Shown here one piece after another: positions 1-11,486 of a stretch of DNA of 64,000 nt (position 1 is its first letter; each line of letters opens with the position of its first letter). The stretch lies in assembly GCA_047967505.1 (NCBI GenBank), contig CM106539.1. The stretch is one strand, 5' to 3'. The notes under the pieces are model-generated. The model made no database searches. It was not told the DNA's origin and saw only the letters and a list, made by a program, of their open reading frames with translations. The position numbers and the translations under genes were made by a program. This DNA is from Dipteris shenzhenensis. Taxonomy: Eukaryota; Polypodiophyta; Polypodiopsida; Gleicheniales.

Positions 1-159
1 GCTGCTCGTTAGTTTTTCACAGAGAAAAGCTGCAGGTTATCTCCTTTTGTCGTAGTATTCTGCAACAGTTGATTTTCAATATCAGATTGGGTGACGAAAA
101 TAATTAGGAGGCAAACGGTTTGTATCTATTATTTATTGGCTAATCATGTGCTTTGACAG

Positions 160-408
160 GACTACGAGGAGAGCAGAGACAAGATTTCCAAGATGGAGGA
201 GCTGATTGAAGAGGACGACGACTTCCAATAATAGAGGAAAGATAAAAGCAAAGAGCTATTGATCTCGGAGCTAAAGAGGCCCAAGACTCATGAGTTTTTG
301 CTCAAAAGAGCGTTGGACAAGAGGATGGACTCTATGATACGCTCTTTTGAAACCGGGACAAATTATATCCCGCCTGAATCTTTTTTATCCCAAGCTCAGA
401 CTTTTTGA
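160..408 (+). pseudogene. Unrecognised exon-like coding relic
   Basis: A splice-acceptor-like run (ctttgacag) at 151-159 is followed by a coding-looking, charged frame: DYEESRDKISKMEELIEEDD, then two adjacent stops at 229-234. The same frame then reads on for about 57 codons to a TGA at 406-408. The composition (E/D/K-rich, coiled-coil-like) suggests the 3' end of a former gene, or a true last exon ending at 231. I do not recognise the family. The start of the gene would lie to the left of the window. Confidence 0.3.
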
Positions 409-1588
409 TTTCATTGAAGCGGAGCATAGTATCAAGAAAGACGGTGAATCTGGAAATCAGTAGAGTGGAGGGCTAAGTGAAACAGTTGCTTACTTGGCCA
501 GCACTAGAGCATTTTATGAAACTCTAAAATCCTATGTGACACACATTCTACGCTGTTAGATCAACTAGCCTATTATTAGCTACTTGCAGTATACTTAGCA
601 GCTAGCCAAGCATTCTAGTTTTGGATACAGTTACTTTGTAGCATGAAAGCTCAAGAGTAAATCCAAAATATAGAAGTAATTAGTTTTTAGACGAGTTCAA
701 AAACAAAGCTCCTCTTACTAGTTGAGTTTTTCACTGTAGTAATATTCCTCAAGTCAAACAACTCCTGTTGGGGTGTGCCAAAACCACTCGAAAAAAAGGC
801 ACAACCTAATATAAGTAGCATATTGGATAAAAGAGATCCCTAAAGAGAGAGCTACACCACTGGATCAATCCATCCCCCAGAGCAAACCAAGAAATTATCA
901 TCTATGTAGCATTTCCAAATGTAGCATTCAAAAGCGCACTGGTTGCACAATAGAAGATAAAAGAGCACAAGCAGTAAAAAAAGCACACAGCCGTCAAAAT
1001 TATCTTAGAAATTAAAAACTCCACGGTGAAAAAAAGGTTGCATTATCTAAAGAGGGCATGCCTGAGTAAACAAGTGAAAGAATCTAAGGCAACTAGCATT
1101 ATTTAAATATTTAAGCAATGCAGGATTGAAGAAAAACTGCACGGACCTTTGCATTTGAATAGCAATAGATTTTAGTCGTTTTTTATCTTGGCTAACATAA
1201 TTGACTGAATAAATATACTAAATTGTGAATGTCATAACTCTATGTTGCTCCCTCAATTTTGTCCAATGATGACATTTTGATCATACTTTGGTAGTGAATT
1301 TAAGCTCGAATGTAAATGGACCTAGAAGATCCCCATTGTTCTTATTGAAGCAAGGAAATCGGGTACCACAAGTCAAGAATGAGGTCATAAACGAGGGGGC
1401 CATATTTAGGAGCAGTCATGCATATGAGACTTCTATCACCGATGGCTATTGGCTCTAGTGGTATTCACAGGATTCCCCCAGGAACTTAGGAGAAGTTATC
1501 GCTATTTCAAGCCAGTTTGCCATTCAACTACTTGATAAGAGTTGCAGCTCCCACACTCCAAAACCTGCTAACTAAACAAGACATGGCA
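409..1588. other. No gene seen; AT-rich intergenic sequence
   Basis: No long frame, RNA gene or repeat structure was recognised here. The sequence is AT-rich with many stops in all frames. Confidence 0.5.
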
Positions 1589-2290
1589 CTAAGAGGACGC
1601 AACCTTTGCATTTCGTGACAACAAGTCGATTTTGGAGATTAGCTGTTGGCCTTCCATCTCCAATTTGGTCCATTGGTTGGTTGCCACACCATAGACAAAA
1701 AGTGTACCTTCTCTTGAATCATAACTGAACAAATTCCCGTTCTCAACATGCCCAATACATCTTGCTGTGGAAATGATATTTCTAACCTTCCAAGAATTTG
1801 TCGTAGAATCGTGGATATCCAGGTGATGGTAATGCCAGGCTATCTCCATGAGGAGGACATGGCAAGAGTTTGAAGGCGAATTGGAGTCCACCAAAACAAA
1901 AATTAACTGAATACTTTTCAGTTTCAAAGGTGGCGGTAATGGCTTGAAAGCATTGGTAAGGATATTGAGCACAAACACATTGTAAGTAGGCTGTTCAATG
2001 TAATACATTGGATCGAGGATGCAATTCGGCTTCCAGATCACGAAGCACATCAGCCTTCAAGAACCTGTTGATGAGCCAAGAGGGCATCTCGCCATCAGCA
2101 TCAACATCAAGCCGAAGGAAAGAGGAAAGGGTGAATGTTGAACCAATTTTGACACAGGAAGCATCCCTAGAATTCTTGCAAGGAGGTGTAGAAGAAGGAC
2201 CATGTATGGCTCCTGATCCTCACTGCATGTAAAATTGAATTCATCCTGCAAGTCATTGGGCTCATCCTCCTTGTTGCGTGTAAACTTCAC
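1589..2290 (-). pseudogene. F-box/kelch-type protein relic
   Basis: Read on the minus strand, the 3' part (2050 to 1589, 153 codons) resembles the C-terminal region of plant F-box/kelch proteins: VFVLNILTNAFKPLPPP (the usual 'N.LT..++.LPP' line), then IHDSTTNSWKV, then a chamber-like stretch ending FVYGVATNQWTKLEMEG. Upstream, in another frame (2290 to 2057), lies LLARILGMLPVSKLVQ, which fits an F-box core (IL..LP...L). The two parts are out of frame, so the gene is broken. Such proteins normally act as SCF ubiquitin-ligase adaptors. The assignment rests on motif recognition only. Confidence 0.45.
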
Positions 2291-2422
2291 TCTTCATGTG
2301 CCTTCCAAGGACTTTCCCCTCTTTCCTTTGCCTACATAATCCATAACTTCCTTCCTCCAATCCCCTAACTCACTTATGAATTACATTGGTCACTACCTAG
2401 AGTTATGGCAATAATTCTAACA
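2291..2422 (-). repeat. Putative LTR end of another copia family
   Basis: On the minus strand the sequence starts TGTTAGAATTATTG at 2422 and is preceded by a purine-rich tract (complement of cccccctg, 2423-2430), the usual layout of a polypurine tract followed by a 3' LTR. The far end of this LTR was not located. The RNase H tail at 2435-2530 (frame ending FTKALPCEKFEAFHSALNLS) differs from that of the neighbouring family, so this end belongs to a different copia family. Confidence 0.35.
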
Positions 2423-2462
2423 CCCCCCTGCAGTGCCAATGTGATGATGTATAAGGAAGTGA

Positions 2463-4111
2463 TCAATCACCAAAAGGAGATAAGTTTAGGGCACTGTGAA
2501 ATGCCTCAAACTTCTCACATGGAAGTGCTTTGGTGAATGTCTGCAACATTAAACCTACTAGAACCTTCTCCCGCACATAGTGATAATGCACCTCAATGTG
2601 CTTTGTTCTAGCATGATAGACTGGGTTATTTGCCGAGTGTATACTGCTCATGTTGTCACAATAAATGACAACTGGCCCATCTGTGCATATCATAAAGTAG
2701 CTTACGCAACCAAGCTACCTCACATGCAGCCATTGCTGCACCCCTGTATTCAGCCTCTGTGCTCAAAAAGGCAACTGAAGGCTGTTTCTTGCTGCTCCAA
2801 GTGACTACAGCACTCCCAAAAGAGAACACATATCCATTGGTATATCGTCTATCAGAAATACTACCAGCCCAATCAGCATCAGTGTATCCATGCAACTGTA
2901 TCTGAACCCCAGTCTCATAAAATAGTCCATACTGCAATGTGGACTTCACATACCTCAATATGCGTCTAGCCGCATCCAAATGCAGTTTCCTTGGAGCCTG
3001 CATAAACTGACTTACCAACCCAACAACATAGCTCAAATCTAGCCTAGTAATAGTCATATAAATCAAACTTCCTACTATGCGTCTGTACATAGTAGGGTCT
3101 TCCAGAAGCTCACCTGCATCTGTGCTTAGCTTCACATTTTGCTCCAAAGCAACTGAAATAGGCTTATAGCCTGTCATCCCATATCTGGACAGCATATCCA
3201 ATCCATACTGCCTCTGCAAGAGCCATATCCCACTTGTGGATCTAATCACCTCAATGCCCAAGAAGTAACACAGCTCTCCCAAATCCTTCATCTCAAACTT
3301 TTGCCCCAATAGCATTTTCACACGAAGGATATCTTCATCACTATCACCTGTGATGATCAAATCATCAACATAAATGACAAGCAGCATAATGCCTTTCTTT
3401 GTTTTTCTCACATAAAGTGAGAAATCTACCATGGAAATGTGAAAGCCAATAGTGACAAGATACTGTCCTATCTTGTCAGACCATGCTCTGGGTGCTTGCT
3501 TCAAGCCATACAAGGCTTTCTTCAACCTGCAAACAAACTCAAGATGAATAGCATGCACATAACCTGGTGGCTGCTCCATATAGACCTCTTCTTGCAAATC
3601 ACCATCCAAGAAAGCATTCTTTACATCCATTTGATGTAAAGATCATCCCTTCGATGCAGCCATAGCAATGACTGCTCTTACAGTTGCCATCCTTGCAACT
3701 GGACTGAATGTTTCTTCATAATCAATGCCATATGTCTGTGCATACCTTTTGACAACTAATCTTTCCTTGTATCTGCTCACAGAACCATTTGCATTGTGCT
3801 TCACCTTAATAACCCACTTCCAGCCAATTTCATTCTTGTCTTTAGGCAAAGGCACCAATTCCCATGTAGTATTTGCTTCCAAGGCATCCATTTCTTCATC
3901 CATGGCTTTCTCCCATTTTTCTTTTCCCATGGCTTGCTCAAAAGAAGTGGGTTCTGGTTCTTGTATCACTTTGACCATATAGGCATAGTGAATGGCTGTA
4001 AATCCATCATATTTCAGCCTATCCATAGGATACCTACCTCTGGTAGACCTGCACAAAATAGCCTCACTACTAGGTGCTCTCAAAACATCCCTTGTCTTCT
4101 TTACTCCAGGT
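2463..4111 (-). pseudogene. Reverse transcriptase-RNase H of element A
   Basis: The frame from 3630 to 2656 holds [20 protein letters not shown], the catalytic VIYVDDLIITGDS of copia reverse transcriptase, and RNase H blocks [15 protein letters not shown] and [12 protein letters not shown]. The preceding frame (4125 to 3643) carries the linker [14 protein letters not shown] and NEIGWKWVIKVKHNA. The frame shifts near 3640 and again near 2690. The last part (2693 to 2463) keeps [20 protein letters not shown] but then jumps to a different C-terminus. Not functional. Confidence 0.8.
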
Positions 4112-4966
4112 GTATGCACAATCATAGAACCTGAAATACTTCAGCGTGCTTGCATCCTGAATATGCACAACCATAGAATCTGAAATACTGATAGACAGCC
4201 AGTACATAGCTTTTCTGGCTCTCTCATGCTAGCCTTTCAATGCATGCAACTCTTGTTGATTGGGAACATTAGGAATAACTGGTTCTTGTTCAGCTCCAGT
4301 AATGAACTCCCAATAGCCTTTTCCCTTAAGGAAATTCGTCATTCTAAACTTCCATGCTTGGAAGTTGTTCTTGTCAACCTTTTCAGTGACAATCTATGAA
4401 AGAGCATCAGATGCCATTACAAAACACTACAAAATATTCTATCACTGCAAAAAATTACAACTTCTGCCTCACAAGGGGAAATCTGCAAAACTAACGAGAG
4501 TGGTATTTGACCACACAAGCACTTCCTAGTGACGATTATGCATCAATAGGCAATAAGAATGATTCTGCCACTCCCAATATCTCTGCGCATAGGCATACGA
4601 TGCAATTTATGCAATAACTTTTCACCGACCTTCAAAACAGTGGTCGCACAGCAAAAACAGGGCACTTTCCTAAGTGCTTGTGAAAAAATTCTGCCACCAA
4701 AACGGGCCCCGAAATGGCCTCGAATCAAAAAAATAATTTCACTTGGGGATTTGCCCTCACCCGTAGCATATGCTGGCCTCTCGCCACACCGCGAAGGGCG
4801 TCCCAATCTGAGACAGTGCACTCTTGCACTTTTCGGCTGTGCTACTTGCAGAGATTTGCTCCCAAACTCAAAAAAAAAGGAAAGCAACAATGATCCTCTT
4901 ACTAGAACACCGCGAACTTGGTTTGCTTTATTGAGCTCTTTACCATAAACCAAGCTCTGATACCAT
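4112..4966 (-). pseudogene. Primer site, leader and gag start inserted in pol linker of A
   Basis: On the minus strand the block begins at a primer-binding site (complement of gctctgatacca, 4955-4966), continues through the family leader and gives a gag start near 4414 (MASDALS), followed by FRMTNFLKGKGYWEFITGAE. The block lies between two copies of the same pol linker (TPGV+KTRDVLRAP) at 4040-4111 and 4967-5060. No LTR accompanies it. Gag carries an in-frame TAG (CAG in the better copy at 50796). This looks like a recombinant or template-switch product, not a separate element. Confidence 0.65.
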
Positions 4967-6035
4967 CTGAAATTCTGGTAGACCTGCGTAGAATTGGCTC
5001 ACTACCAGGTGCTCTCAAAACATCCCTTGTCTTCCTTACTCCAGGTGTAACAATAGAAGGAATACCCAACTCATCATCAAGGCTCTCTTCTGAGCCATTG
5101 GATTCACCATCCACATAAGAATGACCTGCATTCACACCAACCATGGGCTGATCTACTTTCTCTTTTCCTTTTCGTGATACTTGCATACCACTATCTCCAT
5201 TGCTTTGAGGAGATTCTCCTGATCTCAATCTGGCTGTCCATGGCGAAGTATGTGAACCATTGCTAGAGGACACTACAGGTCCACTAATATTTTGTCATTA
5301 CTGCTGTGAATTCTGTGCAGCATTACCATTTTGTGCATCTACATCATCAATCACATTTACTGATTTTTACCAGCTGCTCATCTCATAAAAAACAACATCT
5401 CTGCTCACTATAAACTTATGAGTAGAAGGGTTATAGCATCTATACCCTTTCTACTGCAGAGAATAACCAATAAAGATGCACTTCTCAGCTTTTGGGTCCA
5501 ACTTGGATCTCAACTCATCTGGCACATGAACATAGGCAATGCAACCAAAAACTTTCAAATGAGAAATATCTGGTTTCCTACCAGTATACCTCTCCTCTGG
5601 CGTCATACCATGTATTGCTGCAGTGGGAGTCCTTTTCATTATGTAGACTGCTGTAGCAACTACTTCATCCCAATAATAATCTGGCAGGTCTTTTTCATTA
5701 AGCATGGCATGAGATACCTCTCCAATATGCTTGTTTTTCCTTTCTCCAAGTCAATTTTGATGTGGGGTATGACTGCATGAATATTGCTGCTTTATGCCAT
5801 GCTCCTGCAGGAACCTTGCAAACTCATTTGAGAGGTACTGTCCTCCTCCATCTGACCTTAGGCATTTTAGTTGCAAGCCTGCTGTTTCTTTTTCAACCAT
5901 AGCTTTAAAAGCTTTGAAATGCCTAAAAACTTAACTTTTCTTTTTCATAAAATACACCCAAACTTTTCTGCTATAGTCATCAATAAAAGTGACAAAATAA
6001 TGACAGCCTCCAATAGATGCAACTTTAGTAGTCCA
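4967..6035 (-). pseudogene. Integrase C-terminal part and linker of element A
   Basis: The minus-strand frames include MLNEKDLPDYYWDEVVATAV, then RYTGRKPDISHLKVFGCIAY and LDPKAEKCIFIGYSLQ (5705-5451), the typical C-terminal half of copia integrase. They continue into a Ser/Gly linker and [20 protein letters not shown] at about 5060-4967. The left edge is joined abruptly to the leader block; the right edge is the target duplication of element B (GTCCA, 6031-6035). Several stops are present. Confidence 0.75.
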
Positions 6036-6757
6036 TGTTAGATATCAATGATCCACTCTCGTGTAACTACGCGGGAACCAGCTAACTCTACTTGTAAGCC
6101 CCCCATATGAGGAGAAGGCATTTGACTGTTATCCAGTAGGTCCTGGTTTGGACACCAGATGGGGGCCATGTGTGGCCTGATGGCTGGACGGCTTCAGATA
6201 GAGTTGGCACACTACCAACGAGGCTACATGCAAGTGTGGGAAGGCATCCCATGACTGACCGCAATGAGGGTAGATGGAGCATTTCCCGAGGGAGCCCACT
6301 CTTGGGTTACGGGGCCCGTTTGGAGCCCCAGATGATCTCGGATGGCTGTGGGCCGAATGGGGAGCATAGGTTAGTTGCTCTATTCTACGCCATGGTTCTA
6401 TCGTGTGGTTGGTGGCCTATTTTGGGACCGACCTCTAGTCGGTCACTTTGGGCGGACTGGGTCTCCCAATTGGGTCTAACCGACTACGACTGGTGGCTAT
6501 ATAAGAGCAAGCCCGTGAAGCCCATTATCATCACTGGCTACAACAACCCTGATTCGTTAGCATTCAGCCTCTGTCCTCTACTGTTTACAGCACACCATCA
6601 AAGCTTCTCTGACAGGAGCGCATGGATGGGAGGCAGCGCCATCTATTATATCAGTTTTACAGTAATCAAATTTTTTATTCTCCATACTTTTGGCTTTCTC
6701 TCTTGCATACGAGATCCTGTTATCTGTTGAGCACACACATTGTATTGTTTTCTTACA
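6036..6757 (+). repeat. 5' LTR of element B
   Basis: 722-bp LTR with TG...CA ends. A probable TATA box (ctatataagagc) lies near 6497-6508. The matching 3' copy is at 10752-11481, with scattered substitutions and small indels, so insertion is not very recent. Confidence 0.9.
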
Positions 6758-6769
6758 TGGTATCAGAGC
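6758..6769 (+). promoter_or_regulatory. Primer-binding site of element B
   Basis: TGGTATCAGAGC directly after the 5' LTR is complementary to the 3' end of plant initiator-Met tRNA, the usual primer of Ty1/copia elements. Confidence 0.9.
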
Positions 6770-6827
6770 TTGGGCTCTAGCAAGAAGATTTGGTAGTGTG
6801 TTTCTGTTTGCGAGCAGATTGTGAGAG

Positions 6828-7796
6828 ATGGCCCAGCCTGCAAGACTGCGAATCCCACCATTCGGTGAAAGCGAAAAGTTGGACGGCACTAACTATCCAC
6901 TCTGGAAGTTCAAGATGAAGACCATTCTAAGCGCATATGAGCTTTGGGATATGGCTACTGGGGTGGACCTGAAGCCGGTTTCGAGACCGAATCTAGCCAA
7001 TGCATCACAACAGATAGTACCAACTGCAGATGAGATTCTCGCATGGACAAGAAGAAATGCAGATGCGTTGTGTTCTATTGTTTGCAGTGTAAGTGATTTT
7101 GTCATGGCATTAATTCAACATGTCACCACAATGGAGGAGGCATGGACGGTCTGGAAAAATCAATACGAGACCACGCATCAGACGCAGATTCAGAATCTGG
7201 AGACAACTCATGAATGAGAAACTGTCTGAGTCTGAAATGGCAGAAAAGTTCATCACCAGGGTGAAGAATCTGCGCGATCAGATGATTGCAATTGGCATCA
7301 CCATCACCAGCGAGAATCTAGCACGAAGGTGCATACAGATTCTCCCACCAAAGTATGATGGTCTTGTGTTACGGCACTGAATACGCAGAACAAAAATCCG
7401 CCCCTCAACTTTGAGGATTTCAGCGCAATGCTTCTAGAGGAGGAGATGCGTCAAAAGATGAGGACTGGAGAAGATTCGGCTTTCTATGCTGGATCAAAGA
7501 AAGGTAAGGGTAAGGACTTTGGTAACCCATCTTCTTTTGATGATAAAAAGAGAAAGAAGAAGATCAAGTGCTTCTATTGCAACAAGGCAGGGCACAAGCA
7601 GAATGAGTGCCGGAAGAAGATTGCAGGTGAGAAGAACGGAGTAAAGAAAGAGTCGAGCAACAATGCGCAGACAGTACCAGTAGAGCTATTTGTAGCAATT
7701 GAGGAGATTTGCACGGAGGCAGTTCATGTACCTGCGGAACCTTGGATTATTGACAGTGGTGCATCGTGCCACATGACTAGTCAGAAGGATTGGTAA
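6828..7796 (+). pseudogene. gag and protease of element B
   Basis: Starts at ATG 6828 (MAQPARLRIPPFGESEKLDG, then YPLWKFKMKTIL), the N-terminal gag signature of copia elements. The frame breaks near 7200 and 7380. It then gives the CCHC nucleocapsid knuckle CFYCNKAGHKQNEC and the aspartic-protease motif IIDSGASCHMTS at about 7745-7780, ending at a stop at 7794-7796. Gag would coat the RNA and the protease would cut the polyprotein; this copy cannot make a continuous product. Confidence 0.85.
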
Positions 7797-9092
7797 ACCT
7801 CTCTACATCCGATAGGGAATGACATCTTGGTAGCAGTTGGCAATGATGCAAAATGCCCAACAAAAGAAAAAGGTACGATTGCTCTCAAGTTAGATGGAGT
7901 TGTAAAACAGTTGTTCGATGTTCTTTATGTGCCAGATATCAAGAGGAACTTGTTGTCCGTTTTTGCGATCACGGATCGGGACCTCAAAGTTCAATTCGAT
8001 AAGAATGGTGCACAGATTTTGGATCTTCAAGGAAAGGTCGTTGGTAAAGGTACACGGTGCAACAACATCTATGAACTCTCAGCTTTCAGTGCTCGAGCCG
8101 ATGTGAAGAACACTAAGCTATGGCATGAGAGTTTTGGTCATCTAAACCTTAGTTCTTTAAAGGAGATGCATAAAAGTGGAATGATTGCAGACCTACCAGA
8201 AATTACAGATCTGCCCGATGTATGTGAAGCTTGCATGATGGGCAAGCAGCATCGGCATCCCTTTCCTAAAGAGGCCAACAAGACAAAGGCTCCTCTAGAG
8301 CTCGTTCACATGGACCTCTGCAGAAAGATGGAGATGGAAGCTTTGGGTGGTTCCTACTACTTCATGACGCTGATCGAGGACTATAGTAGAAGGATATGGA
8401 TATACTTCTTGAAGACTAAAGATGAGGCTCTTAGTAAGTTCAAAGAATGGCATGTAATGGTCGAGAAAGAAACAGGGAGGAAGGTGAAGAAGTTGAGATC
8501 AGACAGAGATCATGAGTTCACATCAAGTGAATTCAAAAGTTACTGCAAAAGTCACGGGATCAAGAGGCAGAAACCCCTGCCACATACATCACAGCAAAAT
8601 GGAGTAGCAGAATGCAAGATGCATGTCATTTGCGAAATGGGTAGGAGTATGATGAAAGGGAAAGATTTGCCAAAGACTTTATGGGCTGAAGCATGTAACA
8701 CGGTAGTTTACATTTTGAATCATAGCTACACAAAGGCTGTGAATGGGATGACTCCACTGCAGGCCTTTTCTGGTAAGAAACCTTCAGCTGCACATTTTAG
8801 AGTTTTTGGATGTGACTGTTTTGTGCATGTCCCTGATGCTAACAGGACCAAATGGGAACCGAAGAGCCGAAAGTGTATTTTCTTGGGCTACAGTGAAGAG
8901 GCGAAGGGTTACCTTCTCTATAACCCTGTTACCAAGAAGGTAATAGTAAGTCGCAATGTGGTCTTCTCAGAACAGCCGCATCAATTGGAGGAGGATGCTA
9001 GAGGAAGAAGAGTCTGCGGAACCACAACGACAACGGCCATTCCCGAAGTGGGTAAAGCAGCTTTTGGACGGCAGAGAACCCTCAGCCATTGA
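7797..9092 (+). pseudogene. Integrase of element B
   Basis: A 421-codon open frame (7827-9092) contains the zinc-binding HHCC module (HESFGHLNLSSLKEM and CEACMMGKQH) and the DDE core: MDLC, then LRSDRDHEF, then SQQNGVAECKMH for the glutamate. The copia integrase tail VFGCDCFVHVPD and KCIFLGYSEEAKGY follows. The frame is lost at about 9090, before reverse transcriptase. It is the longest intact domain of the element. Confidence 0.85.
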
Positions 9093-10721
9093 GGAGGAAC
9101 CATCCGAACACCGTCGGTCCAAGAGATTAGAGGAGCAAAGAAGGGCGTAGGAACACTTGGTCAACTACGCTTTGATGACAGAGGTGATCCATGCTGACGA
9201 ACCCAAGTGTCTTGAGGAGGCACAGGGTGATGATAGAAGGATGGAGGCTATGCAGTCGGAGTATGGCTCCATAATGAAGAACAACACTTGGGACCTTGTG
9301 GATTGACCACCAAAACGCAAGGTAATCGGCACCAAGTGGGTGTACAAGACCAAGTACAAGTCTGACAGCATGTTGGATGAGTACAAGGCTCGGCTCATGG
9401 CAAAAGGATTCGCACAGGTACATGGTTTTGATTATCAAGATACTTTTGCTCCCACAGCTCGACTAACCACAATTCGCAGTGTTTTGGCAATAGCAGCACA
9501 AGAAAGTTGGCCCGTGTTTCAAATGGATGTGAAATCTGCCTTTCTGAATGGAGATCTCAAGGAGGAGGTATACGTGGAACAACCACTAGGTTTTGTGATC
9601 CCTGGTTCAGAAGGTAAAGTCTATAAATTGAAGAAGGCACTTTACGAGCTGAAACAAGCCCCACGAGCGTGGTACCAGTGGATTGATGCCTACTTTTTGC
9701 AAAACGGGTTAAGGAGGAGCCCATCTGATGCAAATTCATATAACTACAGAGGAGGTAGGTGTATGATCGTGGTCCTTTACGTGGACGACCTTGTCATAAT
9801 AGGGAACCATGAAGAGAAGATCTCGCAGACAAAGCATTTGCTAGGAAGAGAGTTTGAAATGACAGACCTCGGACCCATGCATTTCTATTTGGGGATTGAA
9901 GTTTGGCAAGAGCCAAAATAGATCTTCATCTCATAGCTAAAGTATGCTGGAGAGATACTGAAGGCATTTAGCATGGCTAAGTGCAAGACATTTGGTACCC
10001 CTATGGAGGTTGACGTGAAGCTCTCAAATGAGGATTCATCACCACTGGTGGACGAAGCGAAGTATAGAAGGCTTGTGGGCAGCCTGATTTTCTTGTGCAA
10101 CACGCGGCTGGACATCAGCTTTGCGACTAGTGTACTAAGCAGGTCTTCCAATAAGCCCCGGGAGAACCATTGGAGGGCAGGGATGCGGGTGGTGAAATAC
10201 ATCAAAGGCACACTTGATTATGGCATCACCTATACCAAGGGCAACATCTTGACCAGATTCTGTGACTGGGATTGGGCAGGAGATGTGGACAGCAGGAGAT
10301 CAATGACAGGTTACTGTTTCTCACTTGGATCTGGAGCTATGTCATGGGTCAGCAAGAAGCAACCCATAGTTGCTCTCTCTTCTACCGAGGCTGAGTACAA
10401 AAATCAGCATGTTTTGCTTCTTGTGAGGCAGTGTGGTTGAGGAGGATTTTAGGGGACATGGGTGCAGTACAGAACACGCCTATGCAGTTATCATGTGACA
10501 ATCAGAGTTGCATGGCGATTGCAAAGAACCCTGTGTTCCACGCTCGCACAAAACACATTGAGATTCAATATCACTTTGTACGCGAGCTCATCATGGATGG
10601 AGAGGTTGACTTGGTATACTGTCCAACTACAGAGAATGCTGCGGACATCTTCACGAAGGCTCTTGGAAGAGACTTACTAGAGAGGCATCTTCATCGACTT
10701 GGCATTGGGCCGAAAAAGTAA
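9093..10721 (+). pseudogene. Reverse transcriptase-RNase H of element B
   Basis: Motifs in order: FQMDVKSAFLNGDLKEEVYV, VVLYVDDLVIIGN (catalytic YVDD), LGPMHFYLGIEVW, then RNase H DWDWAGDVDSRRSMTGYCF, VALSSTEAEY, and [20 protein letters not shown]. An in-frame TGA at about 9304, a TAG at about 9919 and a frameshift near 10405 interrupt it. Confidence 0.85.
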
Positions 10722-10751
10722 GTTCACTTGCGGGTGGACATTGAGGGGGGG

Positions 10752-11481
10752 TGTTAGATATCAATGCTCCACTCTCATGTAACTATGCAGGAACCAGATA
10801 ACTCTACTTGTAAGCCCCCCATATGAGGAGAAGGCATTTGAGTAGCTCGGTTATCCGGTAGGTCCTGGTTTGGACACCAGATGGGGGCCATGTGTGGCCT
10901 GATGGCTGGACGGCTTCAGATAGAGTTGGCACACTACCAACTAGGCTACATGCAAGTGTGGGAAGGCATCCCATGACTGACTGCACTGAGGGTAGACGGA
11001 GCATTTCCTAGGGCAGTCCACTCTCGGGTTGCGAGGCCCATTTGGAGCCCCAGATGATCCCAGATGGCTGTGGGCCAAACGGAGACCGTAGATTAGTTGC
11101 TCTATTTTGCACCACGGTTCTATTGTGTGGTCGGTGGTTGGGACTGACCTCCACTCGGCCGGTTTGGGAGGACTGGGTCGGCGGTCTCCCAATCGGGTCT
11201 AACCGACTACGACTAGTGGCTATATAAGAGCAAGCCCGTGAAGCCCATTATCATCATTGGCTATAGCAACCCTGATTCCTTAGCATCTAGCCTCCGTCCT
11301 CTACTGTTTCCAACATGCCATTGAAGCTTCTCTCATAGGAGCACACGGTTGGGAGGCAGCGCCATCTATTGTATCAGTCTTATAGTAATTAAATTTTTGA
11401 TTCTCCATACTAACTGCTTTTCTCTCTTGCATACGAGATCCTGTTATCTGTTGAGCACAGATGTTGTATTGTTTTCTTACA
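10752..11481 (+). repeat. 3' LTR of element B
   Basis: 730-bp partner of the 5' LTR, preceded by the polypurine tract at 10741-10751 and followed by the target duplication GTCCA at 11482-11486. Confidence 0.9.
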
Positions 11482-11486
11482 GTCCA

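Larger units (their letters stand above)
6036..11481 (+). mobile_element. Element B: full-length Ty1/copia retrotransposon
   Basis: Two long LTRs (6036-6757 and 10752-11481, about 0.72 kb each) start TGTTAGATATCAATG and end TTCTTACA. They are flanked by the 5-bp duplication GTCCA (6031-6035 and 11482-11486). The primer site follows the 5' LTR directly and a polypurine tract (ttgaggggggg, 10741-10751) precedes the 3' LTR. The internal order is gag, protease, integrase, reverse transcriptase, RNase H. Frameshifts and stops break the coding part at about 7200, 7380, 7795, 9090, 9305, 9920 and 10405, so this copy is not autonomous. It sits in element A's integrase. Confidence 0.9.

Noticed and set aside
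4543-4953. Overlapping 129-136-codon frames in the copia leader
   Set aside because: The leader recurs in four other copies with different stops, so these frames are not conserved.
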